The notes beneath the pieces are model-generated. The model ran no database searches, had not been told where the DNA came from, and worked only from the letters and a program-made list of their open reading frames with translations. Of a DNA stretch of 64,000 bases, positions 35,773-45,761 are shown one piece after another. The stretch is from assembly GCF_000359125.1 (NCBI RefSeq), contig NZ_CAAF010000027.1, positions 1 through 64,000 of the forward strand. The letters run 5' to 3'. Source of the DNA: Mesorhizobium sp. STM 4661 (GTDB lineage Bacteria > Pseudomonadota > Alphaproteobacteria > Rhizobiales > Rhizobiaceae). The position numbers and the translations under genes are program-made. How positions within the stretch are numbered: the first letter of the stretch is position 1; each line of letters begins with the position of its first letter.

Positions 35773-36531
35773 ATGATTAAACATTACACTCCGAGGATGA
35801 CAAAGGAGCAGGTCAAGCTGCTCCGTACCTGGCACGACGAGAATTATCAAAGCCAAAAGGCGAGCCTTCCGAAACAACTTTGCTTTATGGGGTTAGACCT
35901 GAACATCAGAAATGACGTGTTTGCTCCCGACGTGGACGACGAGACCGGCAATCCTTTCCACCGTGCAGTCGAGGCGGAAGTCAAGCCCGGTGAACGCGTG
36001 TTGGACATGGGTACCGGAAGCGGGGTAAGCGGGATACTCGCAGCCCGCAAAGGAGCTCGCGTCGTTGCTGTCGACATCAATCCCAATGCCATCGAGTGCG
36101 CCAGGCAAAACGCCGATCACAACAACGTAGCAGATAGGATTACGTTCGCCGTGTCTGACATCTTCGATGAAGTTGAGGGTGATTTCGACCTTATTGTGTT
36201 TGACCCTCCGTTTCGCTGGTTTAAACCCCGCGACATGCTTGAAGCTAGCACCGCAGACGAGGACTACCGGGGCCTTACGCGGTTCATCAACGAGACTAAA
36301 GACCGATTGCGATCAAACGGCCGGGTTCTGTTGAACTTCGCCACATCCGCCGACATCGATTACCTCCACAGTCTCATTGACACCGCGGGACTTCAAAAAA
36401 AAGCAACCCAATATGGAGAACTCACAAAAGGCGACTTCACCGCCCGCTATTACATTATCCGATTGACCCGCAGGTGGGCGCCCATTTCGGCCCGACGCCG
36501 AGGAAGTACCAGTCTGGCGAGACCGACGTGA
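35773..36531 (+). CDS. Class I SAM-dependent methyltransferase, C-terminus fused to IS110 debris
   Basis: 252-residue frame. The Rossmann methyltransferase core is clear: VLDMGTGSGVSGILAA (motif I, residues 77-92), VVAVDINPNAIECAR, and FDPPFRWF, an N/DPPY-type motif IV found in HemK/PrmC, RsmC and N6-adenine enzymes. The target could be a protein glutamine, rRNA or DNA base; I cannot choose. The natural C-terminus appears to be RYYIIRLTRR near 36470; the last 20 residues read into an IS110 fragment, so the true stop was probably lost. GC is lower than in flanking mobile DNA, suggesting separate origin. Confidence 0.75.
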   Translation: MIKHYTPRMTKEQVKLLRTWHDENYQSQKASLPKQLCFMGLDLNIRNDVFAPDVDDETGNPFHRAVEAEVKPGERVLDMGTGSGVSGILAARKGARVVAVDINPNAIECARQNADHNNVADRITFAVSDIFDEVEGDFDLIVFDPPFRWFKPRDMLEASTADEDYRGLTRFINETKDRLRSNGRVLLNFATSADIDYLHSLIDTAGLQKKATQYGELTKGDFTARYYIIRLTRRWAPISARRRGSTSLARPT

Positions 36532-36776
36532 CGGGGCGCATCTCCAGGTCGGCGACCATGGGATGCGTGTGGCGCTCTACGAGGCGGCCAACGTGATGCT
36601 GACGCGATCGGTCAAGGGCTCGGCCTTGAAGTCCTGGGCGCTTGCGGTGGCCAAGCGGGCCGGGATGCGAAAGGCCAAGGTTGCACTTGCGCGCAAGCTG
36701 GCGGTGGTTTTGCATCAGATGATGCGCAGCGCTGAGCGCTTTCTGCCGACAGGCCGTCCTGCGGCAGTCGTGTAGT
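36474..36776 (+). mobile_element. IS110-family transposase C-terminal fragment
   Basis: VGAHFGPTPRKYQSGETD, then after a frame change ALYEAANVMLTR, SALKSWALAVAKRAGMRKAKVALARKLAVVLHQM, the C-terminal domain of IS110/IS116/IS902 transposases. The N-terminal DEDD part is absent. 36777-37059 is likely IS-end and linker sequence. Confidence 0.85.
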
Positions 36777-37059
36777 GAAGCGTTCGATGAGAGGATAAGG
36801 ATAAGGAGGAACACGGCGGGCATCGACACCAGGTCCTGCCGTTACGACGTCCCTTGCCGGGACGGTGCACCCGGTTAGGCCGCTAAGACGGGAGCAGCTC
36901 GTTTGAGGACTGCGCGTCCCTAGATTGGCCAGCCGATCCCGATCAGATCCCATCAGGCAGCCGACGAAGCGCCGACTGCGGACAGAAGCAAGACCCCGGC
37001 AGCGGACGAAGTTACGAGGGATTGACAGTAAGCGGTGTTCTTAGGCCACAGCCCTCGAG

Positions 37060-37200
37060 CTCGAGCTTGTTGCTGTAGACCCAAGGCAGGAGATCGTCGA
37101 TCTGGCTGTTGGGGTGGCCGTTGACGATCCTGGTGAGGACATCGGCGAGATAGCCGAGCGGTTCGACACCATTGAGCTTGCAGGTTTATGCCGACCGCCG
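37060..37200 (-). mobile_element. IS66 TnpC C-terminal fragment
   Basis: Minus-strand CKLNGVEPLGYLADVLTRIVNGHPNSQIDDLLPW, the end of IS66-type TnpC transposases. The upstream part is replaced by the end of the tyrosine-recombinase element that starts at about 37203. Confidence 0.8.
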
Positions 37201-37202
37201 AA

Positions 37203-37267
37203 CTATGCCGAGTGAGCAAGTTTTTACCAACACTTTCCTCAACGTAGCGGTAGCTGGATCGGCATAG
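37203..37267. repeat. Inverted repeat at the left end of a tyrosine-recombinase element
   Basis: CTATGCCGA (37203-37211) and TCGGCATAG (37259-37267) are perfect 9-bp inverted repeats flanking about 47 bp, with a further TATGCCGA just upstream. They lie 43 bp before the recombinase gene and look like its end or crossover site. Confidence 0.55.
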
Positions 37268-37309
37268 CTTAGGCTCTCTCCGTCGCAATTGACGCGAAGG
37301 AGAGGACAC

Positions 37310-38602
37310 ATGAACGCAAGTGACTATCTGCAACGCAGCACACTGTATCGGAAGCTGATCCACGGGCCATATGGCGAGTTTGCACGCATTTATGCGGGCA
37401 GATTGTCGGACGAAGGCTTCGGTCGGCAATGCACCTGGCGATCGCTAAGCCTATTTCGTGAGCTGAGAGACTGGCATGTCGGCAACGGGCACGATCTCCA
37501 GGATTTAAGCGAAGTTCATGTTGAGCGGTTTCTTGTGTTCGCGGCTTATCTCTCGAATGAGAGAGGGCTCGCCGCCTCGACGGTGGAAAGCCATAAGCTG
37601 CTGTCACATCGATTTATGCTGGAGGTCTGTCCGGCCGGCGCAGATGGGTTTGCAGCGCTTACGCCGGAGACCGTCATCGGTTATGTCGAGCGACATGCCC
37701 TTGATGGTTCCGCCGACAGCGGCAAGGCGATGTGCGGGGTGGTGCGTGCCTTCCTGCGCTACTTTGCATCTGAAGGGATTCATTTCGGTAGCCTTGGCCG
37801 ATTGTGTGCCGTCGATCCGGCGCTGGCGGCTTGTTGGCCTGCCAACCTTCCTGCCGCCGCAGAAGGTCCAGCAGGTTCTCGATGCCTGCGATCAGACCAC
37901 AGCAATGGGACCTCGGGACTATGCGGTTCTAATGGTCTTGGCAAGCTTGGCTTGCGCGCCAGCGAGGTTGCGGTGCTCAATCTTGACGGCATCGACTGGC
38001 GGTCGGGCAGTATCCTTGTCCATGGCAAGGGACGACGGCAAGCGGTGATGCCGCTACGCCACGACGTCGGCGCAGCTATCGTAGCTTACATCCGGCACGG
38101 GCGACCGGCTTCAGCATGTCGCCGGCTATTTCTGCGAATGCTTGCTCCGCACGTCGGCTTTGCCTCCGGCTGCGCCATCACGATGATCGCGAAGGAGGCC
38201 CTCGAGCGGGCGGGCATTCATGGTTATGCGCACCACGGCGCCCACCTCTTCCGTCACAGCCTTGCGACCGACCTGTTGCGTTCGGGCGCCAGCTTTGCCG
38301 AGATCGGCCAGTTGCTTCGTCACCAGAGCACCGACAGCACAAGGATCTACGCCAAGCTCGATATTGAGAAGCTGCGCGAACTGCGCCTGCCCTGGCCGGA
38401 GGTGTCCAATGAGCCGGCTTCGCATCGCGCTCGAGCGTCATATAGGCATGCGCCAGAGGCGTCGTCCCGCCCCGCTCAAAACGCTCCGCTCTCGCTACAC
38501 ATATTCACCGCCTGCAGGCCATGGCGGAATGGAAAGCCGTGGCCGTGGTCAGCTGACATCAGCGGCCGCAGGTCTCAACGCGTTTATATGCAGACAACGT
38601 GA
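37310..38602 (+). pseudogene. Tyrosine recombinase with two compensating frameshifts
   Basis: Integrase-type recombinase of the kind found in two- or three-recombinase insertion elements. The frame opens at ATG 37310 with AAGGAGAGG upstream. The N-terminal SAM-like domain ends near 37830. Between about 37840 and 37950 family sequence (LPPQKVQQVLDACDQTT, DYAVLMVLASLA) sits in another frame. The original frame then resumes with GLRASEVAVLNLDGIDWRSG and the catalytic box HLFRHSLATDLL, LRHQS and tyrosine in RIYAKLD. So Arg, His-x-x-Arg and Tyr are all present, but about 40 residues are scrambled and the C-terminus runs on. It is probably inactive. Confidence 0.75.
38409..38600 (+). pseudogene. 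N-terminal stub of a second tyrosine recombinase
   Basis: The ATG at 38409, overlapping the end of the first recombinase, reads MSRLRIALERHIGMRQ, the usual start of the second recombinase in such elements. It soon loses similarity and runs into the IS6 fragment. It shows the element once had at least two recombinase genes. Confidence 0.55.
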
Positions 38603-38604
38603 CA

Positions 38605-38802
38605 TCGCCGGCGAGTGTAATGCGGACCGAACTTGATGCCCCACCGGCGGATTGTCTCATACGAAACCACGATCCCGCGCTCCAGCAGCATTTCCTCGAC
38701 CAGACGCAGGCTCAATGGGAACCTGTAGTAGAGCCAGACTGCATTGGCGATGATCTGCGGCGGGAAACGACGGCGCTTGTAGCTGACGGTTGCCCTGTTC
38801 AT
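38605..38802 (-). mobile_element. IS6-family transposase N-terminal fragment
   Basis: Minus-strand ATG at 38802: RRRFPPQIIANAVWLYYRFPLSLR, VEEMLLERGIVVSYETIRRWGIKFG. This is the N-terminal domain of IS6-type transposases. The DDE domain is missing. Confidence 0.85.
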
Positions 38803-38928
38803 GACATCGTCTATGCCGCGAATCCCTGAACGCGTGTTAAGTTGATAACGCTGCCCTGACCATGGGACACCTGGGCAATGCGCCGGCGGCAATCGTTGTT
38901 GAAGTCTTTACAGCTGCGGCAGTAGGCA

Positions 38929-39819
38929 TCACAAACCTCTTCTCAGCGGCATGGTTAGACAGTGTGTCGAGCCGCCTTCGAGCACGAACTGTTGGAGATC
39001 CGGCTCCAGCACCCTAAGTCCGTTGGCGCGAATCCGCGCGTTGGTCTCGGGCTGCTGTTTGGCAGACAGGACAACGTCGTTGCCGAGCGCGGTAACGTTG
39101 CAGCCCATCCGCATCACATCGCTGTAGCTCACATGGATAAGTTCGTACCTGTGTGAGAGCCAGTCGACATCAGCAGCATCCAGAATGTCGGTTGCGCATA
39201 GCGCTAGCCGCCCGTTCAGCACGCTGAAAAGAACATCGAGATGGAGGAAATGGGCTGGAACGCGGATCTTGCGCACACTCCAGCCCTCGCCCCCCACCCA
39301 GCGCGCGACCTGGTCCGCGCCTTTTGAGAAGGTCCGGACCTCATTCACACCGATGATAATCTCCCCCTCTCTGAGGACCTGGACATCGCCACCCTCGACC
39401 GGGGCCGCCGTAACGCGTTTCCAGATAGGCAGCTCAAGATGGGAGGCGAGATCTTCGATAGCGCCCCATTCGCCGCGCCGCTCCGGGCGGGCCATCTGTG
39501 CGATCAGCATGCCCCAGGGCGTCATAATCCCGCTATCGCGGACGAACGTCTGCATCGGCAAATGTTCATCGGGCTCGAGAAAGTGGCATATCACCCCCTC
39601 CGCCTCAAGCGCGGCGACCAGTTCTTGGTGTTGAGAAATGGCGGCGTCCACGTCGACGGACGCGCCTGACGACTTTGACTGCTCGACGATCGCGTTCTCG
39701 GCGGCCCAGGCGTAGTAGACGGGGCGACAGAGCGCGACCTTCTGAAGAACACCGTGTTCGCTACGCACGAACTCCCGGCCATCGGTCTGGCGTACTGGGC
39801 GCGGACTGGTCTCCGGCAT
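38929..39819 (-). CDS. Amidinotransferase / dimethylarginine-dimethylaminohydrolase-family enzyme
   Basis: 296-residue guanidine-modifying enzyme of the pentein fold. Candidate catalytic residues: H193 in HFLHLDVLFS, C287 in GGSTHCLTMPLRR, the acidic pair region VEGGDV (142-145), and RD at 94-95 in FVRDSG. Family members hydrolyse or transfer groups from arginine, methylated arginines or guanidino acids. Which substrate is used here is unclear. Start ATG 39819. It is downstream of the radical SAM aminomutase on the same strand. A 29-codon relic of a close paralogue lies at 52494, between the M20 and aminotransferase genes, which links this enzyme to that catabolic operon. Confidence 0.85.
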   Translation of the reverse strand: MPETSPRPVRQTDGREFVRSEHGVLQKVALCRPVYYAWAAENAIVEQSKSSGASVDVDAAISQHQELVAALEAEGVICHFLEPDEHLPMQTFVRDSGIMTPWGMLIAQMARPERRGEWGAIEDLASHLELPIWKRVTAAPVEGGDVQVLREGEIIIGVNEVRTFSKGADQVARWVGGEGWSVRKIRVPAHFLHLDVLFSVLNGRLALCATDILDAADVDWLSHRYELIHVSYSDVMRMGCNVTALGNDVVLSAKQQPETNARIRANGLRVLEPDLQQFVLEGGSTHCLTMPLRRGL

Positions 39820-40105
39820 GTTTTCTCCTGATGGATCGCTTAAAATGGTCTATGTGAGGTTGGCACGGCCCGAGACGATGAAGATGGAGCTCCAGCAGTC
39901 GGTCGGCGATGCGATGTGGAATTAGCTGATCGAGTAGCTCTTCAACCTCTTTTTGTTTCTCAGTTCGCGAGCATAGCTGTTCTGGAAGCCAAGCCATCCG
40001 AAATGCGTGGTCCTCAGCTCTGGCGACCCCATGCGAGGCGCTGTGGCCGCCGATTCCGTGACGCGAAATACTTAGGATCTCGATCCCCGGCGCAGGGAGC
40101 GACAT
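39761..40105 (-). CDS. Unrecognised reading frame between kamA-like and amidinotransferase genes
   Basis: A 114-codon frame on the same strand as its neighbours. The part from FRMAWLPEQLCSRTEKQKEVEELLDQLIPHRIADRLL looks protein-like, with a charged amphipathic helix, but I do not recognise a family. It overlaps the amidinotransferase start by 59 bp, and the proximal 25 codons look non-coding. It may be a fragment of a larger lost gene. Low certainty that it is expressed. Confidence 0.3.
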   Translation of the reverse strand: MSLPAPGIEILSISRHGIGGHSASHGVARAEDHAFRMAWLPEQLCSRTEKQKEVEELLDQLIPHRIADRLLELHLHRLGPCQPHIDHFKRSIRRKHAGDQSAPSTPDRWPGVRA

Positions 40106-40168
40106 CGCGCTGCCGGCTGAGGTCGCGCTACTGGCTGAAGACGAGCAATCATTGGCGAAGAGACTTGT

Positions 40169-41272
40169 TCAGGTGAGATACCCCGTTATATCGTCCTCTT
40201 CCTTATGATAATTCCTCACATAGATTCGGTTGCCGCGTCGAAATAGATAGGGCCTTTGAGCGGGAATCTTTCCAAGTTTTGTAGTAATTACATAGCTCGG
40301 AACGGAAAAGCCCGTTTCAAACCCGACAAGCCCATCCACAATCTCTTGGCCTTGCTCGAGACTAGTCCCAAAATGGGAAACGCCAGTGACCCGATCACAA
40401 TGGTAGAGATAATAGGGCCTCACCCGTATTTCGATGAGTCTGCGAAAGAGCGCCTTCAGTGTCTCAAGATTGTCATTAATTCCCTTCAATAGGACCGTCT
40501 GATTTTGCACCGGAATACCGTGCCGAAGGAGGCGGTCGCAGGCTTCGGCAGCCTCTGCAGACACTTCGATCGGGTGATTGAAGTGCGTGCTAAGCCATAT
40601 GGGCCGATACTTATCCAGCATGCTACATAGCTCATCGGTAATTCTCTGAGGCAAAAAGACAGGATAACGAGATCCGATTCTTATTATCTTAACGTGCGGT
40701 ATAGATCGCAATCGACTTATTATTTCCTCCAGCTTTCCATCGTTCAGTATGAGCGGATCGCCACCTGTCAATAGCACGTCGGAAATTTCCTCGTGCTGGA
40801 CTATATAATCGAAATCTGGATCGAAGGAGGAATCATAATCGGTGTTATAGTATGTGCCGTTCTCGTTAGACGTATGATATTTTCTGGTACAAAAACGGCA
40901 GTAAACAGGACACGTATGTGAAACCAAGAAAACGACCCTATTCGGGTATTTGTGTATAACACGTCTCGTCTTAATGAATATTGCGTCCCCAACGGGATCA
41001 ACATCCGCTCCTACATCAGTATTCATCTCATCCGTATGAGGTATGGCTTGGAGGCGAATTGGACACTTGTCATCCGTCTTCGACATCAATGACGCATAGT
41101 AGGGAGTCACCATCCACCGGTAGGTGCCTTTGACCGCATCAATCCCTGTGACATCCTGATCGCTTAGGGCAACCCACTGCGCGAGCTTGTCCTTCGTCCT
41201 GATTAGATTGCGTGTATGGAATTTCCAGTCGCTCCATACGGCCTCCGGGAAATTATCTTTCGTCAGTAACAT
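40169..41272 (-). CDS. kamA: Radical SAM 2,3-aminomutase, lysine 2,3-aminomutase (KamA) family
   Basis: 367-residue enzyme. The radical SAM cluster motif is C121-C125-C128 in HTCPVYCRFCTRKYH. Other KamA landmarks are TGGDPLILNDGKLEEIISRLRSIPHVKIIRIGSR, HFNHPIEV, NQTVLLKGINDN and the PLP-lysine region YVITTKLGKIPA near the C-terminus. Such enzymes move an alpha-amino group to the beta position (lysine to beta-lysine; relatives use glutamate or arginine). The 4Fe-4S cluster implies low-oxygen function, plausible in nodules. Distinctly low GC compared with its neighbours suggests recent acquisition. Substrate not decidable here. The product would suit the BKACE operon at 51.3-55.3 kb. Confidence 0.9.
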   Translation of the reverse strand: MLLTKDNFPEAVWSDWKFHTRNLIRTKDKLAQWVALSDQDVTGIDAVKGTYRWMVTPYYASLMSKTDDKCPIRLQAIPHTDEMNTDVGADVDPVGDAIFIKTRRVIHKYPNRVVFLVSHTCPVYCRFCTRKYHTSNENGTYYNTDYDSSFDPDFDYIVQHEEISDVLLTGGDPLILNDGKLEEIISRLRSIPHVKIIRIGSRYPVFLPQRITDELCSMLDKYRPIWLSTHFNHPIEVSAEAAEACDRLLRHGIPVQNQTVLLKGINDNLETLKALFRRLIEIRVRPYYLYHCDRVTGVSHFGTSLEQGQEIVDGLVGFETGFSVPSYVITTKLGKIPAQRPYLFRRGNRIYVRNYHKEEDDITGYLT

Positions 41273-41899
41273 TTGTATGCCTCCATAATTTCAGAAGTTC
41301 GACCTCCCATGGGCGCACTTATGTTTCCACGCGGAACTGCCGGCTGTGACAATTCGCATGAGATATAGTTGATGCTCTCTATCAGAATCAGCTCGCAGCA
41401 TTGACACTGTGCAATTTTCGTCCACGTACCGTCCCTCGGTATATCTGCATCTCCGTCATGACGAACTAGGAGTGGGGCTCAATGATATTAGGCTGTAGTT
41501 TGGTGTCGTTCAACCCTCCGGAATAAGGTTGGGCATTTTATTATGTTTCTGTTTTATTTCATTTCGAATAAATATTCGTCAGGCGTTTGCCGAAATGTTT
41601 CATCACCTAAATATTCGTTGCGAGTCAGCTCTTACTTGCAAGCCGATCCGGCTTGATCGACCCTGGTCCTTGTCCTGCCGGCGCGCGCCCGAAGTCGCAG
41701 GCGTCAACGCGGCCAATTGGAATGGGCGAGGCTTGACGTCATGTTCGGATCTGAGATCGGTGGCGCGCCCTTTCGTGCGATCAAAGGCAAGGGTCGCTCG
41801 GATGGGGCGAAACCGATCCTCACGCACGGAGATAGGTTGCTTGGGTCGTTAGCCCGTCCGATGCTGTCAGCCGATGAGCGCCTGCGGCGCCCCTAAGCC
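41273..41899. other. Non-coding stretch upstream of kamA
   Basis: AT-rich near kamA, GC-rich near the IS66 end. No gene or clear promoter recognised. It presumably holds the kamA promoter. Confidence 0.4.
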
Positions 41900-41979
41900 G
41901 TAAGCGCGTAGGTCACCCCACGTAGCGGCTGGTTCGCTGATCTGGGAGTCTCCTGGATGATTTATCCTGGGAGGCTCTC

Positions 41980-42368
41980 GTGAGCGCACACATGTCTGAT
42001 AGCAAGAACTTCGAAGTTCTCACGGCCGAGCCGGTCCGGCTTGCGCACAGTCCGGCTCGACGCGTTCGGACCTGGTCGCGGGAGGAGAAGACCAGGATCG
42101 TGACGGAGACGTTTGCGCCGGGGCGAACGTTTCGGCGATTGCGCGTTCTCACGGCCTTGATCCCTCACAGGTCTATGCGTGGCGTCGCAATGCGCTGGAA
42201 TCGGGCATGGTCGCGCCGTTGGCGGAGGCGCGGATCAAGCCGGTCAAATTCGCGCGCTTCGACGCGGTAGCCGGCGACATGGTGGAGATTATCGTTGGCG
42301 ATGTGGTGGTGCGTGCCGGCGGCGATGTCGCGGCGGATCGGCTGATCCGGGCGGTGCGGGCGGCATGA
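41980..42368 (+). pseudogene. IS66 tnpA, frameshifted
   Basis: GTG at 41980 (or ATG 41992): TAEPVRLAHSPARRVRTWSREEKTRIVTETF, then near 42125 the family continues in another frame (VSAIARSHGLDPSQVYAWRR, EIIVGDVVVRAGGDV). Its TGA (42366-42368) overlaps the tnpB ATG (42365), the usual IS66 coupling. Confidence 0.8.
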
Positions 42369-42660
42369 TCCCGGCGGGCGTTCAGGTTTACGTGGCGGCG
42401 ACGCCGGTCGACTTCCGCAAGGGTGCGAACGGCTTGATGGCGCTGGTGCGGGACGGCGGAGTCGATCCGTTCAACGGCGCGCCTTACGTGTTCCGCTCGA
42501 AAAGAGCGGACAGAATCAAGGCGGTCTGGTGGGACCGGTCCGGGGTATGCCTGTCTGCCAAGACGCTCGAGGAAACGAAGTTCTGCTGGCCACGCATCGG
42601 GCCCTCGCGTGTTCAGCTGAACCACGCTCAGCTCTTGGCGCTGGTCGAAGGCCTACAGGA
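42365..42660 (+). pseudogene. IS66 tnpB, 5' part
   Basis: IPAGVQVYVAATPVDFRKGANGLMALV ... KALEETKF-like continuation up to LLALVEGL, IS66 Orf2 protein. The frame is then broken by the inserted serine-recombinase DNA. Its C-terminal end (LDWKKVRPAVVRRPQSVG, stop) is found at about 44034-44093. Confidence 0.85.
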
Positions 42661-44033
42661 ATATCCCTGTTGGTGAGTCCGACGAATCATCGGGCGAGCT
42701 GGTCCGGGTTCTGGACCCACATCATCCGCTTTGCGGGCGATCCTTCCGCCTGATCCGCCGAGTGGCGCATGGAGGTGGCAACTTTCCACCATCATATGAA
42801 GTCGAGCATCGTGATGGATCAACATTGCTGATCGCGGTGGCAGCAACGCAGAAGTATGTAGATGGCGCGAATCAGACTAAATTGAGCGTCGAGGCGGTTC
42901 GGGATCTTGTCGCGGTGGCGGAATGTCTCGAAGGTCATGACCATAGACCCCAAGAGCCTGTGGGCGACGCTGTCACCAGCTTTGCGGCGTCAAATCCTCG
43001 ATGACGTCGCCGCGGTTCTGGCGGAGGTGTCCCGTGAAGTCCGAACTGGTCAAGCCAACCCATCTGGCGCGCAGAGCGGTTGTTGTTTACGTCCGGCAGT
43101 CGACGCCGCACCAGGTGGTCAGCAATCAAGAGAGCCTGCGGTTGCAGTACGCGCTTCGTCAGCGCGCCCGAGAACTCGGCTGGCATGATGCCGACGTCGA
43201 TGTCATCGATGCCGATCTCGGCTTGAGCGCAGCGTCTGCCGCAAAGCGGAATGGCTTCAAGGAACTCGTCGGACGGGTTGGCCTCAGCGAGATCGGGTTG
43301 ATCCTATCGATGTGACGCGGCTGGCGCGCAACTGTTCAGATTGGGACCCGCTCCTGGATATCTGCGGCCTGCGCGGCTGCCTTATTGCCGATCGCGATGG
43401 CGTTTATGATCCCGGCAGCGCCAATGGCCGCCTGCTTCTCGGCCTGAAGGGAACGATCTCAGAGCTCGAGCTGCATACGATCCGCAGCCGTCTGACGGCT
43501 GGTTTGCTTGCCAAGGCCGAGCGCGGCGAGCTTGCCCTCATGCTGCCAGTAGTAGGCTTGACGCGCGATCCGAGCGGGGTGGTTGTCAAAGATCCGGATC
43601 TTGCCGTTCAGGAACGGCTTGAGCTTGTGTTCCAGACATTCCTGAAGTTCCGCACCGTTGCCAAAGTTATGCGTGTGCTGAACGATCGGAGCCTGGCTTT
43701 GCCGCGCCGCGACCGGCACGGCGAGCTGCGCTGGGCGCGAGCGACGGTCTCGGCGGTGGCGGCAATCCTGAAGAACCCCGCTTATGCCGGTGCCATCGTC
43801 TATGGACGAACCAAGCCCAGTGCCACCGCGTGCGAAGGCGGTTCGCCGGCAAAGGTGGCGCGGCCAGAAGCGCCTCCTGATCGACCGTCAGCCGACCGGA
43901 GCCTATCTGTTCCAAAACTCCCCTTCCGTAATCAATGCTGTCCGCGACCTCCGCAACCACACCATCCGCCACCTTGATCTTCGAATCATTCAGCCTCAAC
44001 AGGAGGGGTATCAACATGTGTGATCGGTTGACG
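42661..44033 (+). mobile_element. Serine-recombinase element inserted in IS66 tnpB
   Basis: About 1.37 kb lying between the two parts of tnpB. It has a small leading frame (MTIDPKSLWATLSPALRRQILDD, from about 42937) overlapping the recombinase start, then a truncated large serine recombinase. I could not identify a clean target duplication. Confidence 0.6.
43034..43977 (+). pseudogene. Large serine recombinase, frameshifted and truncated
   Basis: GTG at 43034 starts the resolvase domain (RRAVVVYVRQSTPHQVVSNQESLRLQ, with the catalytic serine in VRQST). A frameshift near 43310 moves the continuation to the next frame (VTRLARNCSDWDPLLDICG, GLKGTISELELHTIRSRL) and the recombinase domain (VFQTFLKFRTVAKVM). 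The sequence leaves the family near 43815, so the long C-terminal DNA-binding part is missing. Not functional. Confidence 0.85.
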
Positions 44034-44154
44034 GGCTGGACTGGAAGAAGGTCCGGCCGGCGGTAGTGAGGCGGCCGCAATCGGTAGGCTGAAGAGCCTG
44101 TGGCAAGTTGAATCAGGCCATTGAAAGCGTTGGGAAAACGGCTGCGAACATGCT

Positions 44155-45761
44155 GTGATGCCAGTCATGGCGATGGCTGCCGAAGAGCTTCCGGACGACG
44201 TTGATGCGCTGAAGGTGATTGTCGTGGCGCTCGCCGAAAAGGCCGCCCTTCTGGAGGATCAGGCGGCGCGAAACATGCGCCTCACGGCCGAGCGGATCGA
44301 GGCTGCCGATACACGGGTGGAGGTGGCTGAAGCGCGCACTAAGGCTGCCGACGAACGCATTGCCACACTGACGGCGATCGTGAAGATGCTGGAGCGATTG
44401 CGCTATGGCAGGCGTTCTGAGCGACTGGGCATCCCCGGGCTGACGGATGAGCAATGTGCCTTCGTGGTTCGAGGAGAGCGAGAGCGGCGTCGGCGAGGCG
44501 GTTGCCGATCTGGAAGCTGTCGCCCCCGATCGTGCGAAGCGCGCGCCGCGCCCGCGCAAGGGGTTTTCCGCCCATCTTGAGCGGGTGGAGCAGATTATCG
44601 AGCCCGAGGGCTACGAAGGTCTGGATCGATTGCTGATCGGCGAGGATGTGTCGGAACGTCTGGACGTCACGCCGGCGAGGTTCGGGGTGATCGTCACCCG
44701 CCGCCCGAAATATGCCTACAGAAACCGTGACGGCGTATTCCAAGCGCCTGCGCCTGCCCATATTGTCGAGAGCGGCGTTCCCACCGAGCGGCTCCTGGCC
44801 CAGATTGCCGTCTCCAAATACGCCGACGGCTTGCCGCTTTGCCGCCAGGAGGCGATCTATGCGCGCGACAAGGTCGAACTCAGCCGCTCGCTGATGGCGC
44901 AATGGATGGGCAAGGTCGGCTTCGAGCTCCAGCCGCTGGCCGATTACGTTCTGGAACGGATCAAGCAGGGCGAGCGGGTCTTTGCCGGCGAGACCACCTT
45001 GCCGATATTGGCACCGGGAACCGGAAAGTTCGGAAAGCTTGGGCAGCGCCAGCCCGCCCATGGTCGCCTATCGCTTCGAGGACGGTCGGGGCGGCGACTG
45101 CGTTGCGCGCCACATGGCGGGCTTCACCGGCATCCTGCAGGTCGATGGATACTCGGCCTACACGCACTCGCCAAAGCAAAAGCGAGATCCAACGAGGCCG
45201 GTGCTCTCGCGGGCTGCTGGGCTCACTTGCGCCGCCGGTTTTACGAGCTGCACATCAGCGGCAGTTCCCAGATCGCGACGCAGAGTGTCACGACCATGGC
45301 TGAGCTCTGGTACATTGAAGAGGAGGTTCGTGGCCAGGTTCCTGCCACACGTGCAGCCGTCCGTCAGGACCGCTCCGTCGCCATCGTCGCAGATCTCTTC
45401 AAGCTCTGGGAAAAGGAACTGCCGCGGATCTCAGGAAAATCGAAGCTGGCCGAGGCGATCCGCTTACGCCACGTCCAGGCGGGCTGTCCTCGAGCGCTTC
45501 CTGGCCGACGGCCGCGTCGAGATCGACTCCAATATCGTTGAGCGGGCGATCAGGCCCCAGACAATCGTCAGAAAGAATCCGCTTTTTGCAGGCAGCGACG
45601 GCGGCCGAAACAAGTGGGCGACTGTCGCGACCCTTCTGCAAACCGCCAAAATGAACAGTGTCGATCCGCTCGCTTGGCTCACCCAGACCCTCGAGCGTAT
45701 CGCTGATCGCTGGCCAATCTCCCAAATCGACCAGCTCATGCCCTGGAACTACAGCTCCTGA
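44155..45761 (+). pseudogene. IS66 tnpC transposase, several frameshifts
   Basis: The coiled-coil N-terminus starts in one frame (ELPDDVDALKVIVVALAEKAALLE, LERLRYGRRSERLG) and shifts near 44460 to FEESESGVGEAVADLEAV, VIVTRRPKYAYR and YADGLPLCRQEAIYARDKVELSRSLMAQW. It shifts again near 45050 (MVAYRFEDGRGGD, FTGILQVDGYSAYT) and ends with NIVERAIRPQTIVRKNPLFAGSDGG and a DQLMPWNY tail. At least three indels make it inactive. Confidence 0.88.

Noticed and set aside
38409..38636. Continuation of the recombinase frame as a longer protein
   Set aside because: Beyond the tyrosine box the frame is read-through noise; the overlapping ATG at 38409 starts a second recombinase.
41273..41520. Sigma-54 promoter for kamA
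   Set aside because: TGGAC...TTGCA is present on the minus strand, but the GG-to-GC spacing is one base short of the required distance.
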